Shown here: piece after piece, positions 24,723 through 38,947 of the stretch
How positions within the stretch are numbered: the first letter of the stretch is position 1
How the letters are laid out: each line of letters begins with the position of its first letter
Origin: Balanoglossus misakiensis
Taxonomy: Eukaryota; Hemichordata
Direction: 5' to 3'
Length of the DNA stretch: 64,000 bases
Assembly: GCA_040954595.2 (NCBI GenBank)
Contig: CM082587.2
Location: 5,084,001 to 5,148,000, forward strand
Notes under the pieces: generated by a model
What the model was told of the DNA's origin: nothing
What the model saw: the letters and a program-made list of their open reading frames with translations, nothing else
Databases searched by the model: none
Position numbers and translations under genes: made by a program

Positions 24723-27700
24723 ATGTCGACTGCAGTCACCCAAAGGGTGGGCGGGGAGCTGTCGCTGGCCCCCAACCCACCCCCTGGAAGCCCCCATCAA
24801 AACACAGGCAGAACGGACTCGAGACAGTCTGGCGCAAGCCAGCCAAAGGTCACCAAGATTGTACTCCCACATGAAGAAGGTATGATTTAATCAGTCATTT
24901 TTTGCAAATCTATTTCATAAGTTTACTATATTCAACAGGTGCATATATAACAATCACAGAGCCAGTGATATTGTCCCTAGGGGTTGGAGTTTAAGGTAAA
25001 TGTGGGAAGGGTACTTGTAGGATAATTATTGGATAATCATAATGTCCAATGTAATATAATACATGTATTTTTATCATGAGAAGATGTCAGCAGTTACAGT
25101 AGGGTAACATACAGCATATTAAAACATTAATCAGTGAGAAAGGGGCAATGAAAAAAATCTCACACAAAGACTTGCGGAATTTCTACACAAGTTTGAAACT
25201 AGTATTAGAATAGAACATGTCTGCTAGATTCCTCAGGGATACCAGATTTAGATTGATGAAAAGAGATGGAAATAAATCCCACAGAACTCATAGAATGAAA
25301 CGAGAGCAGATTTTATAAAATGATATTTGGTAGGAAATTAATGGCTGAATTATCAGAGCTTTGTGGCCTTCCATTCTTTGATGCAGAAGCGCCGAGCCCA
25401 CTACCTGAACTGAGGTCAAGTGACAGAGCCATTGACAAAAGGAGACCATTGCCAACGTCACTACAGAGCGAATTTATCCCAGAAGATATAATGATGGCCC
25501 TGACACAGATACCGCAGCCGAACCAGGATAACTTGGCTGTGCCAACAAAATCAAAGGTAAAGATTTAAGACACTTGATGAATAGAAAAATATCCCGTAGG
25601 GTAACACAGGGATGTGAATCAGGGTACATGTGACTGCATATGATAACGACTACAGAGTGATCCCTTTCCATGATCATTAAAATTGTTGTCGTTATTTTTT
25701 TTACAGTCGGCAGCATCTAAAGGTATGGCAGCACCGGCAAACGTCTGGAATTTCCCCAACAGAAGGAAAAGATTCCAGCATCTCACGGAACAGCCGCAAT
25801 CATGGACAGGTGCCGGCAGGTGAGTGTTCATGATAGCACTGGTATAATGAGACTGAAAAAGTATGCTTGTTGCCCTGTGGTATAGATGAAAATTTAGTGG
25901 GCCAATTATCTCGTGGACTGATGTCAGGCAAATCCAGTTATACAAGCATACAGTCACAAAAATCATGAGGTTTTTTTTATGGAGAAAACTGCAGTGCCTG
26001 AATAATCAGTATACATGTACTGTGATGTCATATATTTCAGGGGTTTCTTGCGCTTTCAACTTGCATGTTTTCACTTCATACAACTGACTAGATATTTTGT
26101 TCATTTTCAGGGACATCTCATTTCTGTATGATGTCACTCAAGAAGTGCCCAAGCCACCACCGAGCGACCCTTTTGACAAAAGCTCCGTCCGTGCATCAGA
26201 AAAATTCAAGGACACTTCCCAGGAGAGAAAGGTGAGTTTGCTCTTTCATTGGCTGAGTTCAAATGTCAAAGTGCAAGTTCAGGTTGGATTAATTCTATAC
26301 AGTGGACAACCTCTGTTGTTGTTTTTTGGTCTAATACACTTTTCGTTGCTTCTCATAGGGAATGAGTTTACCGGACACACTGATTCCTGAAGAATATCAC
26401 ATTGTCAAATCAAAGGGAGTTCAAGGTTTAGAATTTCATGATGAGTGAGTATAATTATTTTTTAATGTTAATTTGAACCTCTATAAAGAGAAATGAGGGT
26501 GAAAGGGTTAAACTCAAAACTGGGAAGAATATATCACAATGAATCAAAATAATATGTACTGGAAAAGTTTATCTCATTAGAATTGCATATTTTTGTTGTT
26601 TCCAGGAAATTCACAACACAAGTGACAGATGTGGATAAAAATCTGACAGTTTTTCCATCCATGTAAGTTTCTTCTGTTCAAAAGCTCTGTGACTATTTCT
26701 ACAACAGATTTACCATCTGTTAAAGAAACAAATTGTGTGTTTTTTCTATACACGTGGTTGATTTGATTATAACACTGAACCTTTTTAGATCAAGCACATT
26801 GGCAAACCACACAAAATCGCCTTATTATTTTGTGTACCTTTCCACACAGGAAACCAGCCAGTAGATACGAAGTTGTACAGCTTTCACACGTGATGGATGA
26901 TATGTTAGGGAAAGCTGGAATTGATGATGAAGAAATTGAGGTCAAGGGCCCAACACAAGTGCGTAAAAATCCAAAGTTTCAGATGTCATTGGTGCAGAAT
27001 CTCAGTTTTGCTTATAATCTGTGGTATAAAGTCTTTTTTCTTGTCAGTATAGAAATGCACATGGACATTCATTTTAACAGTCGTGGCTTATTTTCTCGTT
27101 GTTTCACCATTTCAGATGCATAACCTGCTGGAGCTGATTAAGAAGGAACAGAACATCTACAACATCGTCTTTCATGAAATAATCCGACAGGTCAGGTTGT
27201 TTTACTATTGGTCATTCAAACATTCACACTGTATATGGGAACTTGATTGACAATAACTAAGAGAACCAGTATTTTCATTGTAAACTTCTCTCTGACTGAC
27301 ACCCAGTTCTTTGTCGACTTTACAATCAACAGGTCAGCGTCGAGTGTGCCGAAAGAGGGTCATTGCTGGCCAATCTCCGTGAGCGATACAGCAAACTTCT
27401 GGATAAAGTACCAAGACAAGTGAAGAGGTTTGTAGTGACATTCAGTAAATCGCTGCTTTAAAAATTCCCTCAGAAATTGTTGGGCCTATACCTTTTCAAA
27501 ATCTTCTCATGAACAACTTCATAATACCCATCGGCCATCTTTCATTTCAGTCTCCACCAAGAAGTAATGGCACAGAGGGCCCTCGACAGACGACTGACAG
27601 AAGAGCTCCTCCGATTCAAGACGAACATATCAGAGCTGACGAGGTAAATAAATAATCCTTGAGGTTTTTCCCATTTCCGGGACATCCCCCCAGTCATACT

Positions 27701-30700
27701 GAATGAAATTCCATCTTTGAGTTTATCTCTCATATTCTCATGCTCGCACTTTTTGATGTATCGTTTTATCCTTCTTCCTTTCAGTGAGTTGTCTGATGTC
27801 AGAGAGCATGACAAGTTGGTCACCATGCAGGCAACACAGGCCCAGGAAGATGTAAGTACGGCCACTTGTTCTCTATGACACTTTATCTGCTGTTGAATGG
27901 GATTTCTTAATTCGTACAGTGCTGATCGAACACAGCCAGGTTAGTGTTGCTTTAACCCTGGATATTTCTGCTTTTTTCTTCCTTTGCTTTTTCACAGTTG
28001 AAATCGGCCCTTACAGAGTCTGAGAAGAATGCGGGGTAAGAGGCTTTTTTTATTTCATTGCACAATTCGGTCACACCAATAGTTGGTCAAGTCTGTTATG
28101 CTTTCTGTGTTATATCTAACCTGGTTCAATCCCGTTTGTTACGTCTTCCAGATTGTTGGCCGAATATCACGAACTGTATGAGCTGCAGCGAAAGCGACTG
28201 GAGCAACAGGTGACCAGTCTGAAGGAGGAGAGAGAACTGTGGAGTAACGCTTCTTACAGTCTGGCTCTCAAGGTGCAGTGAAAGTCATATCGATGATAAA
28301 AATAAAGATAATTCCAGTTTCCAAAGACATTCATCAGCTTCATAGAGCCTGTATGAACATAGATAGACATCAGAGTGATCAGACTCATGAATCTTCTGTC
28401 TGAGATAGACTGTTAGCCTATTTATTGACCTGAATAATTCATGGCGGGTGGCTTTGTTAACTGCTCTCTCTCTCTCTCTCTGTCTCAAGAAATTGTCCAC
28501 TGATATACGTGTTGTTATCATACAATTTTGATCTCTTCAGGTGACAGACGCCAACAGCTTGTCCACGGCCAAGAGGATCCACGTCACAGAGAAAGCCTGG
28601 TCCAAGCTGGCCACCCACTTCACCATCGTGCTCAGCGACAAGGACACAGAAGAGATGTCCACCCTGCAGGGCTTCGTGGACACCTTCCGGGACCTGATCG
28701 CGTCCTTCTATCAGCACCTGAAGAACAGCGATCAGACTACCAGGGATCGACTGAGACAGGTCAGGATGGGCATCGAGAGATGGATAGAGGAGTTTGCTGA
28801 AAACATCATGTGAGTTGTTGCGTTACAAGTCGCCTTTTCGTTTTTTGTTCAGAAGAAAAAAACATTCGACTTCTCACAGTACATTACTAAGTTACCCGGT
28901 ATATGAACACAAGAAATATATGTCAAATGTACAAGTTCATCTTCTCACAATACATAACTAAATTATACATAGAAAATGAAATGTGTCAAATTTATCATTC
29001 TACCACTATAGGTTCCTCCTGTGTATTCCTATCTTTTTTACATTATTTTACATTCATTATGTTAATTTGCTGTTTACGTTTATCAGTTTTGGCAATCTTT
29101 GAGTTTATGGCTTGTTTAGTATTCAGCCTGTTTTGCAGCATTACCATTTAATTTGATTTCATCATGCATGGAAAGTGGTTCTTCTACCATAAACAGTTGA
29201 CACTCAAAGGAGCCCTTAGCTTTCCAGGCCTTCAGTCAAGAACTTAGAAGAACTGTTTTGCATGAGATGAATCCAGTGTTCCCCCCTAAGGTTTTTGAGA
29301 GGACAAAACTGGATTTGAGTACTGTGACTCGAAAGGAATTTATGCGGAACATGATACATGGTACTTCCAGAGTGCACGACTAGTATGAAACCAAAAACCT
29401 TGTCGAGAACACTGGCCGAATCGCTTTCATTCATGTTTATGTTGCTTTACACACATTTTTGTTTCAATCCACACATCAAGCTCTCCTAAGGAGCCCAGCC
29501 ATTCCCAAACTCCAGATACTTTCAGTACCTCCTATAGGCACTCGTCAATGAGGTGAGGTGGCCACAGGTCGACACGTGCGTGTGTGCCAAGTGTGTTTCC
29601 TACTGTGATGTTATACGCTTTTTTAGGTTGCCTGACTGCCTGACCCCGTCCACTGGAGACGTTCTTAACCGCATTTGGCCTAGAGCGCACGTACGCTTGT
29701 ACACATTGCAACAACAGAAGAAAAAAAACCCACCCCTGCTGAACATGGAAAATGGAATGCCCTTCCTCGCGAGGCCATTCCATTTTGCACAAAGGGGGAG
29801 TCACACCCACAATGTCTGCTTTCACAGCAGTAATCTAACACGAGGGAATATTGGGTGTTTCCAAATAACGGTGCTGAAATGATTCTACTAACAAAATTGC
29901 ATTTTTTTTTCTAACCCCGTCTTCTAATGGTGTGTATTGAACTAACAACATTGGCTTAACCTTTGTCAAGGGATTTGGTGTGAATTAATAATAATATATT
30001 TGCTAATAGTAAGAACCAAAAAATATGCGCAAAAAGAAAACATCATTGAGCAAGGAAAATTTCTCTACAGAAAAAATTTAAAAAAAAATAAAAGAAATTG
30101 TATGTTTCTTTTCAGTGATGAGAAAAAACTAAAACTTTGTAACTTTTTCATTGATGTTGTTTGAATTTTGCATGAGATTGGTGGGGTACTTACAAATTTG
30201 CATGTTTTGGGGACGGAAGAGTGTGGACAGTTACAGGTAGTAACTTGGAAACAAAACTCTGGGAGAAAAAAATGAGATGGTATTAAGCTCATCTAACTGG
30301 CTATGCCATGCTGCCTCCACTAAACAATCATGGCAAAAACTATCATTTCGGGGAAAAAATCCTAAAAAAAAACTGGCCTGTATTGCATGCTGGGATGCTA
30401 TGGTGAAACTAATTCATTTGCATACATTTGCATACCGGACCAAAGCAGCAGAAACAGACCAGCGAACTGTACTGAGTGAGTGGTTTGATTGTGTGTAGGT
30501 ATGGATTTTTTTTGCCGAGTTTCTAAATTTTGCAAGTTGCTTTTTTTTTGCCCTGCAGTGGAGTGCCACCGGATTACGCAGTCCGACCGCCTTCAAGAGA
30601 AGAGGTGGAAAAACTCTATGGGGACATTCGCTTCTGGGAGGAGGTAGGATGGTTTAATAAAGATTATGAAGCTTTTTCCGTTGTCATAAGGTACAATTCC

Positions 30701-33700
30701 TGAAGCGTACCTCTGTTCCAGTTTTGTGATTGGATCTGCAATCGAGTTGGTGGTGGTCACAATGTGAGCCAATTATAGAATCCGTTAGGTGGCCTTGGTG
30801 TGCTGGTAGAAAGTAGCTAATAATAAAGGTCCTTTCAAAGCATTGCTCTGATTGGTCCATGGTCTTTATCATTCAGCTCATGATTGTAACTTGTCGATTT
30901 ACAGTTGAATGCTCTTCCATTTCCAGACTATAAACAAAGAAGTTGAAAAGTTTGGGGGTGACATTCTCTTGAGTTTTGAGGAAAATATGTATCAGATAAA
31001 TAAGCAGATGGAAGGCTGGACAGAGACGGCGCTGAGAATATTCAGTCGTCATTTGTCCGAGGATGGTGGTGAATTTCCAGCTCATCAGGAGATGCATAAA
31101 ATGAACAAGGTAAGGATGATGATATATTATAAGGTATAATAGTTTTGTTATTGATGGTGATATTCATGGCAGTGTTGATCGTAAAGGTGATGATGTCAGA
31201 TGATGATGATGGTGATGTTTGTCCACGTTCTACAAAATATTATTATATCTTGCAAAAATATTGTATCCTACAAGATTTACAACACCAATATTTTTGTTTT
31301 TGTTTTGCAATATGTTTTATTTCCACCTGCATTCCCATTAGCATACAGAGGTAATTCTATCAATGAATTTGTTGTCCATCTGTAAAGGTGTAAACAATAA
31401 AAATTAAAGAATTAATTGCTGTAAAAATGTACACTGTGCATTGCGTTTAAGGGTTTTATCAAATATTCCTTTATGAGTGATTTATTTAAGGTGTTTATCT
31501 AAATACATTTATGTGATTTTTTTTTCGTTCTTGCGAAACATTATTTGTGACTGCTGTTTATACATCAAACTTTTACAACTTTTAACAAGTAACACAATGA
31601 AACTAACACGTTTCTTGCTTTGATGTGTGATTACAATTTTGACGTTGCCCTAACATAACTCTGTGAAAACCACTTCATTGCTAAACCCCAGTTGTCTGTC
31701 TACATGTGTACTAACGTAAGACTTAGAGAGTTGTGACCAATACATCAGGTGTAGCTCCATACAGCATTAAGGGTGAATCATTGTCTCAAGTGTGATAAGC
31801 GTGTAATATAAGTGCTTATTCAGTGAAGTAAATGAGTGTTTTTATAGAAAAACGGGGGAAATGGTATAGCGAATTTGAACTGTGCAACAATCTGTTTATA
31901 CTTGGTGTCATTTTGACTATAAAATGAGTGTATAATTTTGTCAATTTCTCATAAAAATATGTGTGTATTAAAAGATAAATATTGTGGAGATGATAAAGCA
32001 CATTGTATTCAAACATTGCATGTCTTTGACGATGGTTTTATATTTTTTTCATCTGTCTGTTCCATATATTCCCTTTTCACTCACCAATACAGGATGTCAA
32101 GCAGGTAACGAAACATGGCGTGGTTTGCAGTGTTTCAATCCATTATTTCTGGTGTTGACATTTTAATGTCATATTTTTTATCCATCCATACCCGTTTAGA
32201 GTTTGTTTTGCATGGCCATTTTTTGGCATCCGTTTGTCCAAGCATACCTGTGGGGATGATGATTTTCTGGCCATTTTGGCAGTTGTTGTAGTCTGTAGCC
32301 ATGATTTTTTTTAATGAGGCTGTCAACATATCTGCATCCATTAAAGGTGCAGCAAACAGATTTACCATAGCCCCAGTACTTCCATCCAGTAAGGTTAAAT
32401 CTTAGAAAGAACAACGTCATATCTGGCCAGAAATGTTTCATCATCCACAGACGGTAGCCCCAGACAGACAAAATTATTGAGAACATTTTTTTTTCCTGAA
32501 ACTTAGTTGTTTTTCACCCATACCCAGCCAGTTTGTTGTTGAGTGAAATGTTCCCCATCACACAGAATATTGGCTGTTTTCAACGCAAGGAGTTGAAGCA
32601 TCATCACTAACACCCATCAAGGGATTAAAAAAAAAACTGCCTAGCACTAACCCAAAGTTTGCATGAAAGATGCATGGTGTTCTGATTGCCCCTGTTGTAT
32701 TTCTCACGCATATTGATGTGTATAGTTTTGACTGCGTGAAATATATATCTCTGGTGTGTACTCCCTGGTACAGAAACTGCTGTGACTATCTGTAGACTGT
32801 GATGTTCTGCAAAAGCCAAAAAAATTCAGTCAGAGACGCAGCTCTATCATAGAAATCAAATTGCAAATTTACAAGCGCTTTGTTTGAAAGGGGATGGTGT
32901 AGTGAGTGTAACACACAACCATTGATTTTTGGTGTCTTCATTATTTTTTAAAAATAATTATAGCCTATGATCACACACTGAATATAGAGCATCGATGGTT
33001 ATGGTTGTTCAGCTGTAAGGGCAAAGTTGCTGTGTGCATTTACAAACTCCTGATCAGTCTTTCTAAAACAGTGTGATTTCTTTTCTAATTGACAGAGTGT
33101 TGAGAGCCTAATGGAGCTTTTTAAAGTCAGGGTAAATGGAGAAAATGGTAAGTCTGTGTTTTGTTGAAACACTGCTTCTTTGATGTTACAGTACAAATCA
33201 TAAGTCACCACACATTTACCCACAATGCCACACAGGAAGTGACATCATGTACCTGTGTTCCTACTCTTCCAGGAGTTGCTAAAGGGTTAATTTCCTTGCA
33301 AAACGCCATGGAGGTTTGGGACACCAAACTGACGCAGGTTGTCAACGGGGCGCCGTATCCGCCGGAATCGGAGTGGGGTCGTCTGTACGACCTCTTTGAG
33401 GATTGGATTGTTCTCACCGACGAGACAATCGCCATCATCGGGTCCACCCAGAAGGAAGAGGCTAGGCTGGAGAACAAACCTCATAATCCGTAAGTCACTT
33501 GGTGTTTATCACCATTTTCAGCAAAGCAGGCTGGTTTCAAAGTTGCTTTTGTCCCCAGCATTGGCACATGCTTGTGTTTTATACTCATACATTGTAACAC
33601 ATGCGTTATATTCAGATGTGTGTGAGGCAACAAAATTTGGAGTTTCGGGCAATCAGTGTTTCAGCAAGACAATTTAGAATAACACCTACCAATATATCTC

Positions 33701-36063
33701 ATAATGAATACTTTCTGGCCTCGTACAAACATACAACATAACCTGATTTTTTTGTGATAGCAACAAGTTTGAATCTTTTTTGGTCTCCAGAATTACAATG
33801 GATGACGTGTTTCGCGTTGCGCAAAAGTGGCTGACAACAACCACCAATGGTGTTGACAATGAAGATTCTAAGCTGGTTGAACAGGTAAAGTGAATGTTTG
33901 TTGTTATTGTTGTTTTGTTGTTATTGTACAGTTTTATTTAGCACCTTACATCTTAGGTCTTGTGAAGTAACTGAGAACAAAACAAAACAATTAGTCGCTT
34001 CATTTGAGATTTGTTTATGATTACAGGTGCACGTCCTACATTCAGAGATGGTTCACTGGATGATTCAGGTCCTTCTAAGACTGGCCCCTGACATGGAAGG
34101 CAACCCACAAGAAGCCATAGAGAGCAGCATGGCAGCTACTGCCACCACAGGCGAAATCAGGGAGAAGGCCAACTCGCTCTTTGAGAGACTGACGAATTTC
34201 ACCAACTACATTAATGGGTAAGACAACCCTATGTTCAGCGCAGCTTAGTCTCACCCCCTTGGTATTGGTTTCGTGGGCGATTCCATTTATAGAGAATAGG
34301 GGAGAGACGGTTATCATGTATACCATTTGATATTACAGTACCTCGATGTGTACACGATGGCTTAGTCTAATTTCTCATTTTTCATCACGAAGGTGTTGTA
34401 ATGGTATAGTCACTGCAGAAATGCAGAGAAAACAGGAACAAGGCATGGAAGATGCGGAGTTGGAGTATCGGGATTTGAAGAAACTCAAGGTATTTTATCC
34501 TTCTTTCTCTCTGTCTCTCTCTGTCACTCTCTCTCTCCCTTCCTCCCCTATCTCTACACGTTCATTTATATCTGTCTGTCCCATGTATGTTCACAAATGC
34601 CCTGTGATTTAATGGATAATTGCAACAATCCATATCGTCCGTCTGCCTCTATTGACAGACTGAATGTGCTGAGTGGATGCACACAGCCACTCTGTTGTTG
34701 GAGGAACTGATGGGCGGGGCTGCACTCACCGGGTTGTACAAGCCAGCGCTGGGGATGGATTCGGACAAGAAACCAGAGGTGGGTGAAACTGTCTGAAAGA
34801 ATGAACGTAAGACACACTGAAACCTCGGATAAATCACATAACATTTTCAGAGTGGAAAGTTTCGGAAACAATTACGGGTAGGATTCATGAGGAATTCTCC
34901 CAAAATCTGTGAAGATCCTAACCAGTTTTTTTGGTTTTACAGACCCCAGACCCATCGGTCGCTCCGACACCGTCCACGGAAAAGGGAGACGAAAAGTCGG
35001 AAACCACAGCGGCCCCCACGCCAGCACCGTCCGAGCAGACTGTAGCTACCGCCGCAGAAACTAAACAGGACGAAGCTGTCAATACCTCGGAGATGCAAAT
35101 GATCGGGTACGACAAAAATGTGCGAACGCAGTCGCTGGACCAAGAACAGGCAGTCGCGTCTAAGGTGAGCGGGGCTTTCAACAGAAACTAATTTGAAAAT
35201 TGAATGTGGCTTGAACGATTTTTACTTAGTGTTTGTTGCTTAAGTTCATTTGACAGGATTCTCTAGTACATGTACTCACACGTGTCTCATTCTGTCTGTA
35301 TGCAGGATGTCAATGTTGAAGCGCTGTTGAAATCTGGCGGTGGAGAAAGACCTGAGACTCCAAACACTAGCAGAGCATACGAAGCCCTGGCCGCAGTACA
35401 GGCACTCCAAGAGAAACTTCTGTAAGTCTGTCTGTCTGCCTGTCTGTCTGACTTTGATTATATAACTCAAACGTTTTCAAAATTTGCATAAATTAGACCA
35501 AACTTTATACTGTAGGAAGCAAGCTGACAGCAAAAGGATGATTGGTTTGTGACAGCAGCAGACAGGAAGTAAACAAATTTAAAGTTAATGTTTGGTCTGA
35601 CAATGTTTTATATTTTAGTGGCACCGAAGAACGGGCTCAAGACGCCGAAGAAAAAGTGGTCTTACTTGAGGAGGACTTGAGAGTGGCGCTTGAGAAACTG
35701 CGATCGTACGAGCGAAAGAGCGCCACCCCACCCCAGTCCTCGGAGGGGCAGCGACCCGCCGAGCCCAAACCCGAACCTGAGGCCAAGGAGGAAACACCCA
35801 AAGAGGAACCGGCGAAACCGAAATCCAAAACAAAGGAAAAAGACAAGGAGAAGGAGAGAGAGAAGGCCTCGACGCCGAGAGAGAAGGCACCAACGCCGGC
35901 GACACCATCGCATATTCCACCACCGTCCCCGTTGTCGTCAAAGCGACCGACCTCGTCACAGTCAGTCAAGTCCACGGGGGAGAAATCAAGGTCGCAGTCA
36001 CAGGCGTCTAATAGATCTGTGGCAAGTTCAAGGGCGTCAAAAACATCCAAGAAGTCTAAATAA
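24723..36063 (+). CDS. AXDND1: Axonemal dynein light chain domain-containing protein 1-like
   Basis: Exons: 24723-24879, 25357-25556, 25707-25819, 26111-26231, 26359-26444, 26606-26662, 26850-26958, 27116-27190, 27333-27427, 27551-27643, 27785-27851, 27998-28035, 28152-28272, 28541-28809, 30559-30643, 30927-31109, 33096-33147, 33273-33489, 33791-33884, 34027-34217, 34339-34489, 34659-34778, 34943-35164, 35306-35421 and 35619-36063. All phases join, giving ~1158 residues (human ~1010). Diagnostic stretches are PLPTSLQSEFIPEDI, TGAGRDISFLYDVT, DTLIPEEYHIV, GPTQ-MHNLLELIKKEQNIYN and EYHELYELQRKRLEQQ, which match vertebrate AXDND1 in order. The coiled-coil region related to axonemal dynein light chain p28 spans about residues 285-535. 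The last exon is a Lys/Glu/Pro/Ser-rich tail. The family is linked to sperm flagella. Exon 2 has a weak acceptor. Exon 21 could instead start at 34393 (18 residues shorter). Start ATG 24723 is chosen as the first in-frame ATG. Confidence 0.9.
28810..30558 (+). other. AXDND1: Intron 14 of AXDND1
   Basis: Donor GTGAGT at 28810, acceptor CCCTGCAG at 30551-30558, with phase 2 on both sides. No coding exon was seen within. Confidence 0.75.
31110..33095 (+). other. AXDND1: Intron 16 of AXDND1
   Basis: Donor GTAAGG at 31110, acceptor TTGACAG ending at 33095, with phase 0 on both sides. AT-rich and without recognised exons. Confidence 0.75.
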
Positions 36064-37030
36064 GGAGTGATTTGTGAAAAGGGGAGGGAGATGGAAATCT
36101 GTCAGCAGTGTGTTTGTATAATAGCAAGACTCCAAGAGGGTTTTTGATACAGAAGAATTGTATATTGTAGAAAAAATTTGATTGAAATTTTTATAGTGAA
36201 CAATTTGCCAAATTTTGACTTGTCCGTCCAGAGGAAATCTTTGAGATTAATTTTCTGTGTAATGAATTACATGTAAAAATATCTCTGAACCAATATATAT
36301 GATGGAAGTTCTCCAAATCAAGAATACACAAGGTTCATCCATATCGCTGAGGTTGTTGTTTGTGTGTCTCTATCTTTGCCGACTTAGCATGCTCAGTCAG
36401 AATGTAATTTTTACGGTCAACAAACTATCTGGGAATTTTCCTCCAGAGGTGCTGTCGTATCATCAATTCTCTTTGTGGTCTACAGTATGCTTGACATCAA
36501 TGGATATCTCCTGACCTTAGGGAGAATATATACATACAAGGATAGTGCCCTTAACTGAGGCTGAGCTGACCAACATTGTTCGCTGTTCGCTCACAGCGCA
36601 CAATTTTTTTGTTCTCCTGTGTACGACTCTAACGTCTTGGCATAATTCCAAGATCACTTTCCCACAGTGCCTCATTGCCCCCGTGAATCAGCAAACCCCT
36701 GAGCTTAATTCGATACATGTACAGACCAGTTCCTGTCCTCTTAACTGGGTCACTCCAAAGAAACGTCAGAAGTAGGACGTTCTAAGTTTTTTTGCAACTG
36801 GTTACTGTGGAAAACAGTCAGTCACTGCTGATGTGTAGATTTCACCAGGGCGAGTTGAATCGCACATTTGAAAGAAACATCATCTTTACACTGTCTTTCT
36901 TTTTTTCCTTTCAGCAATTTGTGCCTTTTCATGCATATTTGCCAAGGTCATGCTTTTAACAAAAATAATTGTAAATATTATCAATGTTATTTTATCAAAA
37001 TTTCCAATAAAATCTGTGACCTGCAGATGC
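36064..37030 (+). other. AXDND1: AXDND1 3' UTR with polyadenylation signal
   Basis: AATAAA at 37006-37011 is followed by a strongly T/GT-rich stretch to about 37080, typical of a cleavage site. The UTR would be about 970 bases. The next promoter (TATA at 37361) lies only ~330 bp further on. Confidence 0.55.
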
Positions 37031-37360
37031 TGTCTTTTGTGTCACTTCTCCTTTTGTTTATTTGTTTGTTTTATATGATTTTGCCTCTCTTGTTTTTCCA
37101 TCGTTATCGCAAAAAAAACTTGCGTCGACAATGTAGCCCAGTTGGGGTTGAAAGATCAAGACATGCACTTTCTTGTAACCACATTGACAGGAAAGCGAAG
37201 GGCAGTGATATACTTCTGAAGAAAAAAAGCAGGGAGTGATCAGATACTTCACTCTCTCATTGTTAACATATTGAAAAGTCAGTTTCAGTCCGAGGGCAGG
37301 GTCCTGAAAATGCGCTATTGTTAGTAAACGTACAAAGCTCTATTGATTTCTTTGCCTGCG

Positions 37361-37370
37361 TATATATAAA
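37361..37370 (+). promoter_or_regulatory. TATA box of mini-surface-protein gene A
   Basis: TATATATAAA followed by CCAGC. A start of transcription near 37391 would give a ~110-base 5' UTR before the ATG at 37503. The element TTTAAACCAGC before gene B (38948) shares the TAAACCAGC core. Confidence 0.5.
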
Positions 37371-37502
37371 CCAGCGCATACCATCTGAGTCTCAGAGTAG
37401 GGCCTGGTCACCACAAAAGCTACTGCCTGAAAATCACACCAAACAACTAGGAGAAACCAGAATTTCATCATACCTAGTAGCGAAGAACGATAGCCTAAAA
37501 AC

Positions 37503-38231
37503 ATGGGGAAACTATTTTTCGTTATGCTGCTGTTTGCAGTCCAGGTGTTCACAGGTAAGATTCCATTTATCTGTTGTAGTTTTCCAATGTTGTTGAAACA
37601 AGCTGTTGAATGGACCAGATCAAAAATAAATCCCTGAACATGTCCAAGTAACTTAACTATTGTCTGAAGTACAAGTATGGTTGGAACCCCCCCCCCCCCA
37701 AGTAACTTAAAACTATTGTCTTAAGTACACGTATGGTTGGAAACCCCCCCCCCCTTGCGTCTGACAACGGGTGCTCCTTGTTGGAAATGAGGAAACTGCA
37801 TATTACATGGGCCTATTGGCATTTTACCCCATTATACCAGGCCTGTTCTGGTTGTGCAGGGGCCCTGGTGCCTATGGGTGCATTCTTCAGAACTCACGTT
37901 CCCTTTGTCATATTTGGTGACCTAAATCACCATATTGTTTGACAATAGCATCTTTAAGCCATTCCTGAGTGGGCCACTAAGCTTATTGTTGGCGATCAAC
38001 CCGGGCGCTCAACCAAGGTACACTATTGCATTTGTTAGTATGCATTTTCCGAAACTTCCTGTCACTACACAGTTTATTTCTTTCATTTATTCTGTAGTTT
38101 TAGCTGTAGAACGCATTCCAAGATCAGAGGGCGAGTCGGAACCCGAAGACGGAGCAGCCTCGATCGGTGCATCCGTTTCAATCGTCATGGCAACAGCCCT
38201 CTGCGTCATCTACAATGTGTTGCGCACTTAG
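37503..38231 (+). CDS. Gene A: tiny secreted/GPI-type precursor (~59 aa)
   Basis: Two exons: 37503-37554 and 38104-38231 (stop TAG 38229-38231), joined in phase 1. Exon 1 encodes the signal peptide MGKLFFVMLLFAVQVFTG. Exon 2 encodes a short acidic stretch (ERIPRSEGESEPEDGAAS) and a hydrophobic C-terminus ending VIYNVLRT. After removal of the signal and a GPI-type C-terminal signal (if used), only ~20 residues would remain, about the size of CD52. A TATA box lies at 37361 and an AATAAA at 38565-38570, so the gene is complete and compact. An alternative acceptor at 38098 adds two residues in frame. No known family was recognised. The hydrophobic end could instead be a membrane anchor. A module exon within the intron cannot be excluded. 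Confidence 0.6.
37646..37754 (+). repeat. Tandem duplication (2 x ~54 bp) ending in poly-C
   Basis: Units 37646-37699 and 37700-37754 share AAGTAACTTAA..ACTATTGTCT and GTATGGTTGGAA, and each ends in a C homopolymer. They lie in the intron of gene A. Confidence 0.85.
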
Positions 38232-38564
38232 AATCGTCGAGGCTACCGCCGAGATGGCTGAAAGGACTCAGAAGTCTCCAAACAACTTGAATTTACAGCC
38301 CCGGCCTCGAAACAACAACCCACCATGCTCTCGTAGACTCTCATGGACATGTATTTTATCCACTGACTTCCCATGCAGAGGGCGCCTTTTACATTTTAAT
38401 ACCTGACTCGACGGAAAAGTGCATCGCGAACCCGCCGTCTTAAGCTTGTTGCAACGAATGACTTTCCTCGGTAACATGCACTTAACAAAATATTTGCATA
38501 TAATATATGTAGTTCTTTTCTGAACTTCGTCGATTTTTCGACCTTCGTGTATTTAGTGTGTGTT

Positions 38565-38570
38565 AATAAA
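38565..38570 (+). other. Polyadenylation signal for gene A
   Basis: AATAAA about 335 bases past the gene A stop codon. Confidence 0.45.
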
Positions 38571-38947
38571 ACACCTGCGCACGCATGTGTATTTTGCCAT
38601 ATGTGTATAGGATGGTGCATGTATGAAATAGTGTACATCGTGTCGTTCAAACTTATGAACGATTGCACGAGACGAATACAGTTTTATCTTACAATATGAA
38701 ATATATTTCTTATGGGGGGGGGGGGAGGCCCATTATTTTCATCCAAACCATGATTCATAAATAACTCTTCCACTGTAAAATATTTGCTATGTCAACCAAT
38801 AATAAATTGAGAGAACGATTCCTCACCAGTCTGTAACGCGATGTGATTGGAGTATAATGTCGTAGCATTCTGCCTAAAGCTAACATCACGTGACGTCACG
38901 TGGCGTGTGGTTTGCGCTCTCCAATTCCCCCTAGCAACCATTGCTCA

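Noticed and set aside
35615-36050. Long minus-strand frames opposite the AXDND1 last exon
   Set aside because: Shadow frames of a codon-biased, Lys/Glu/Pro-rich coding exon.
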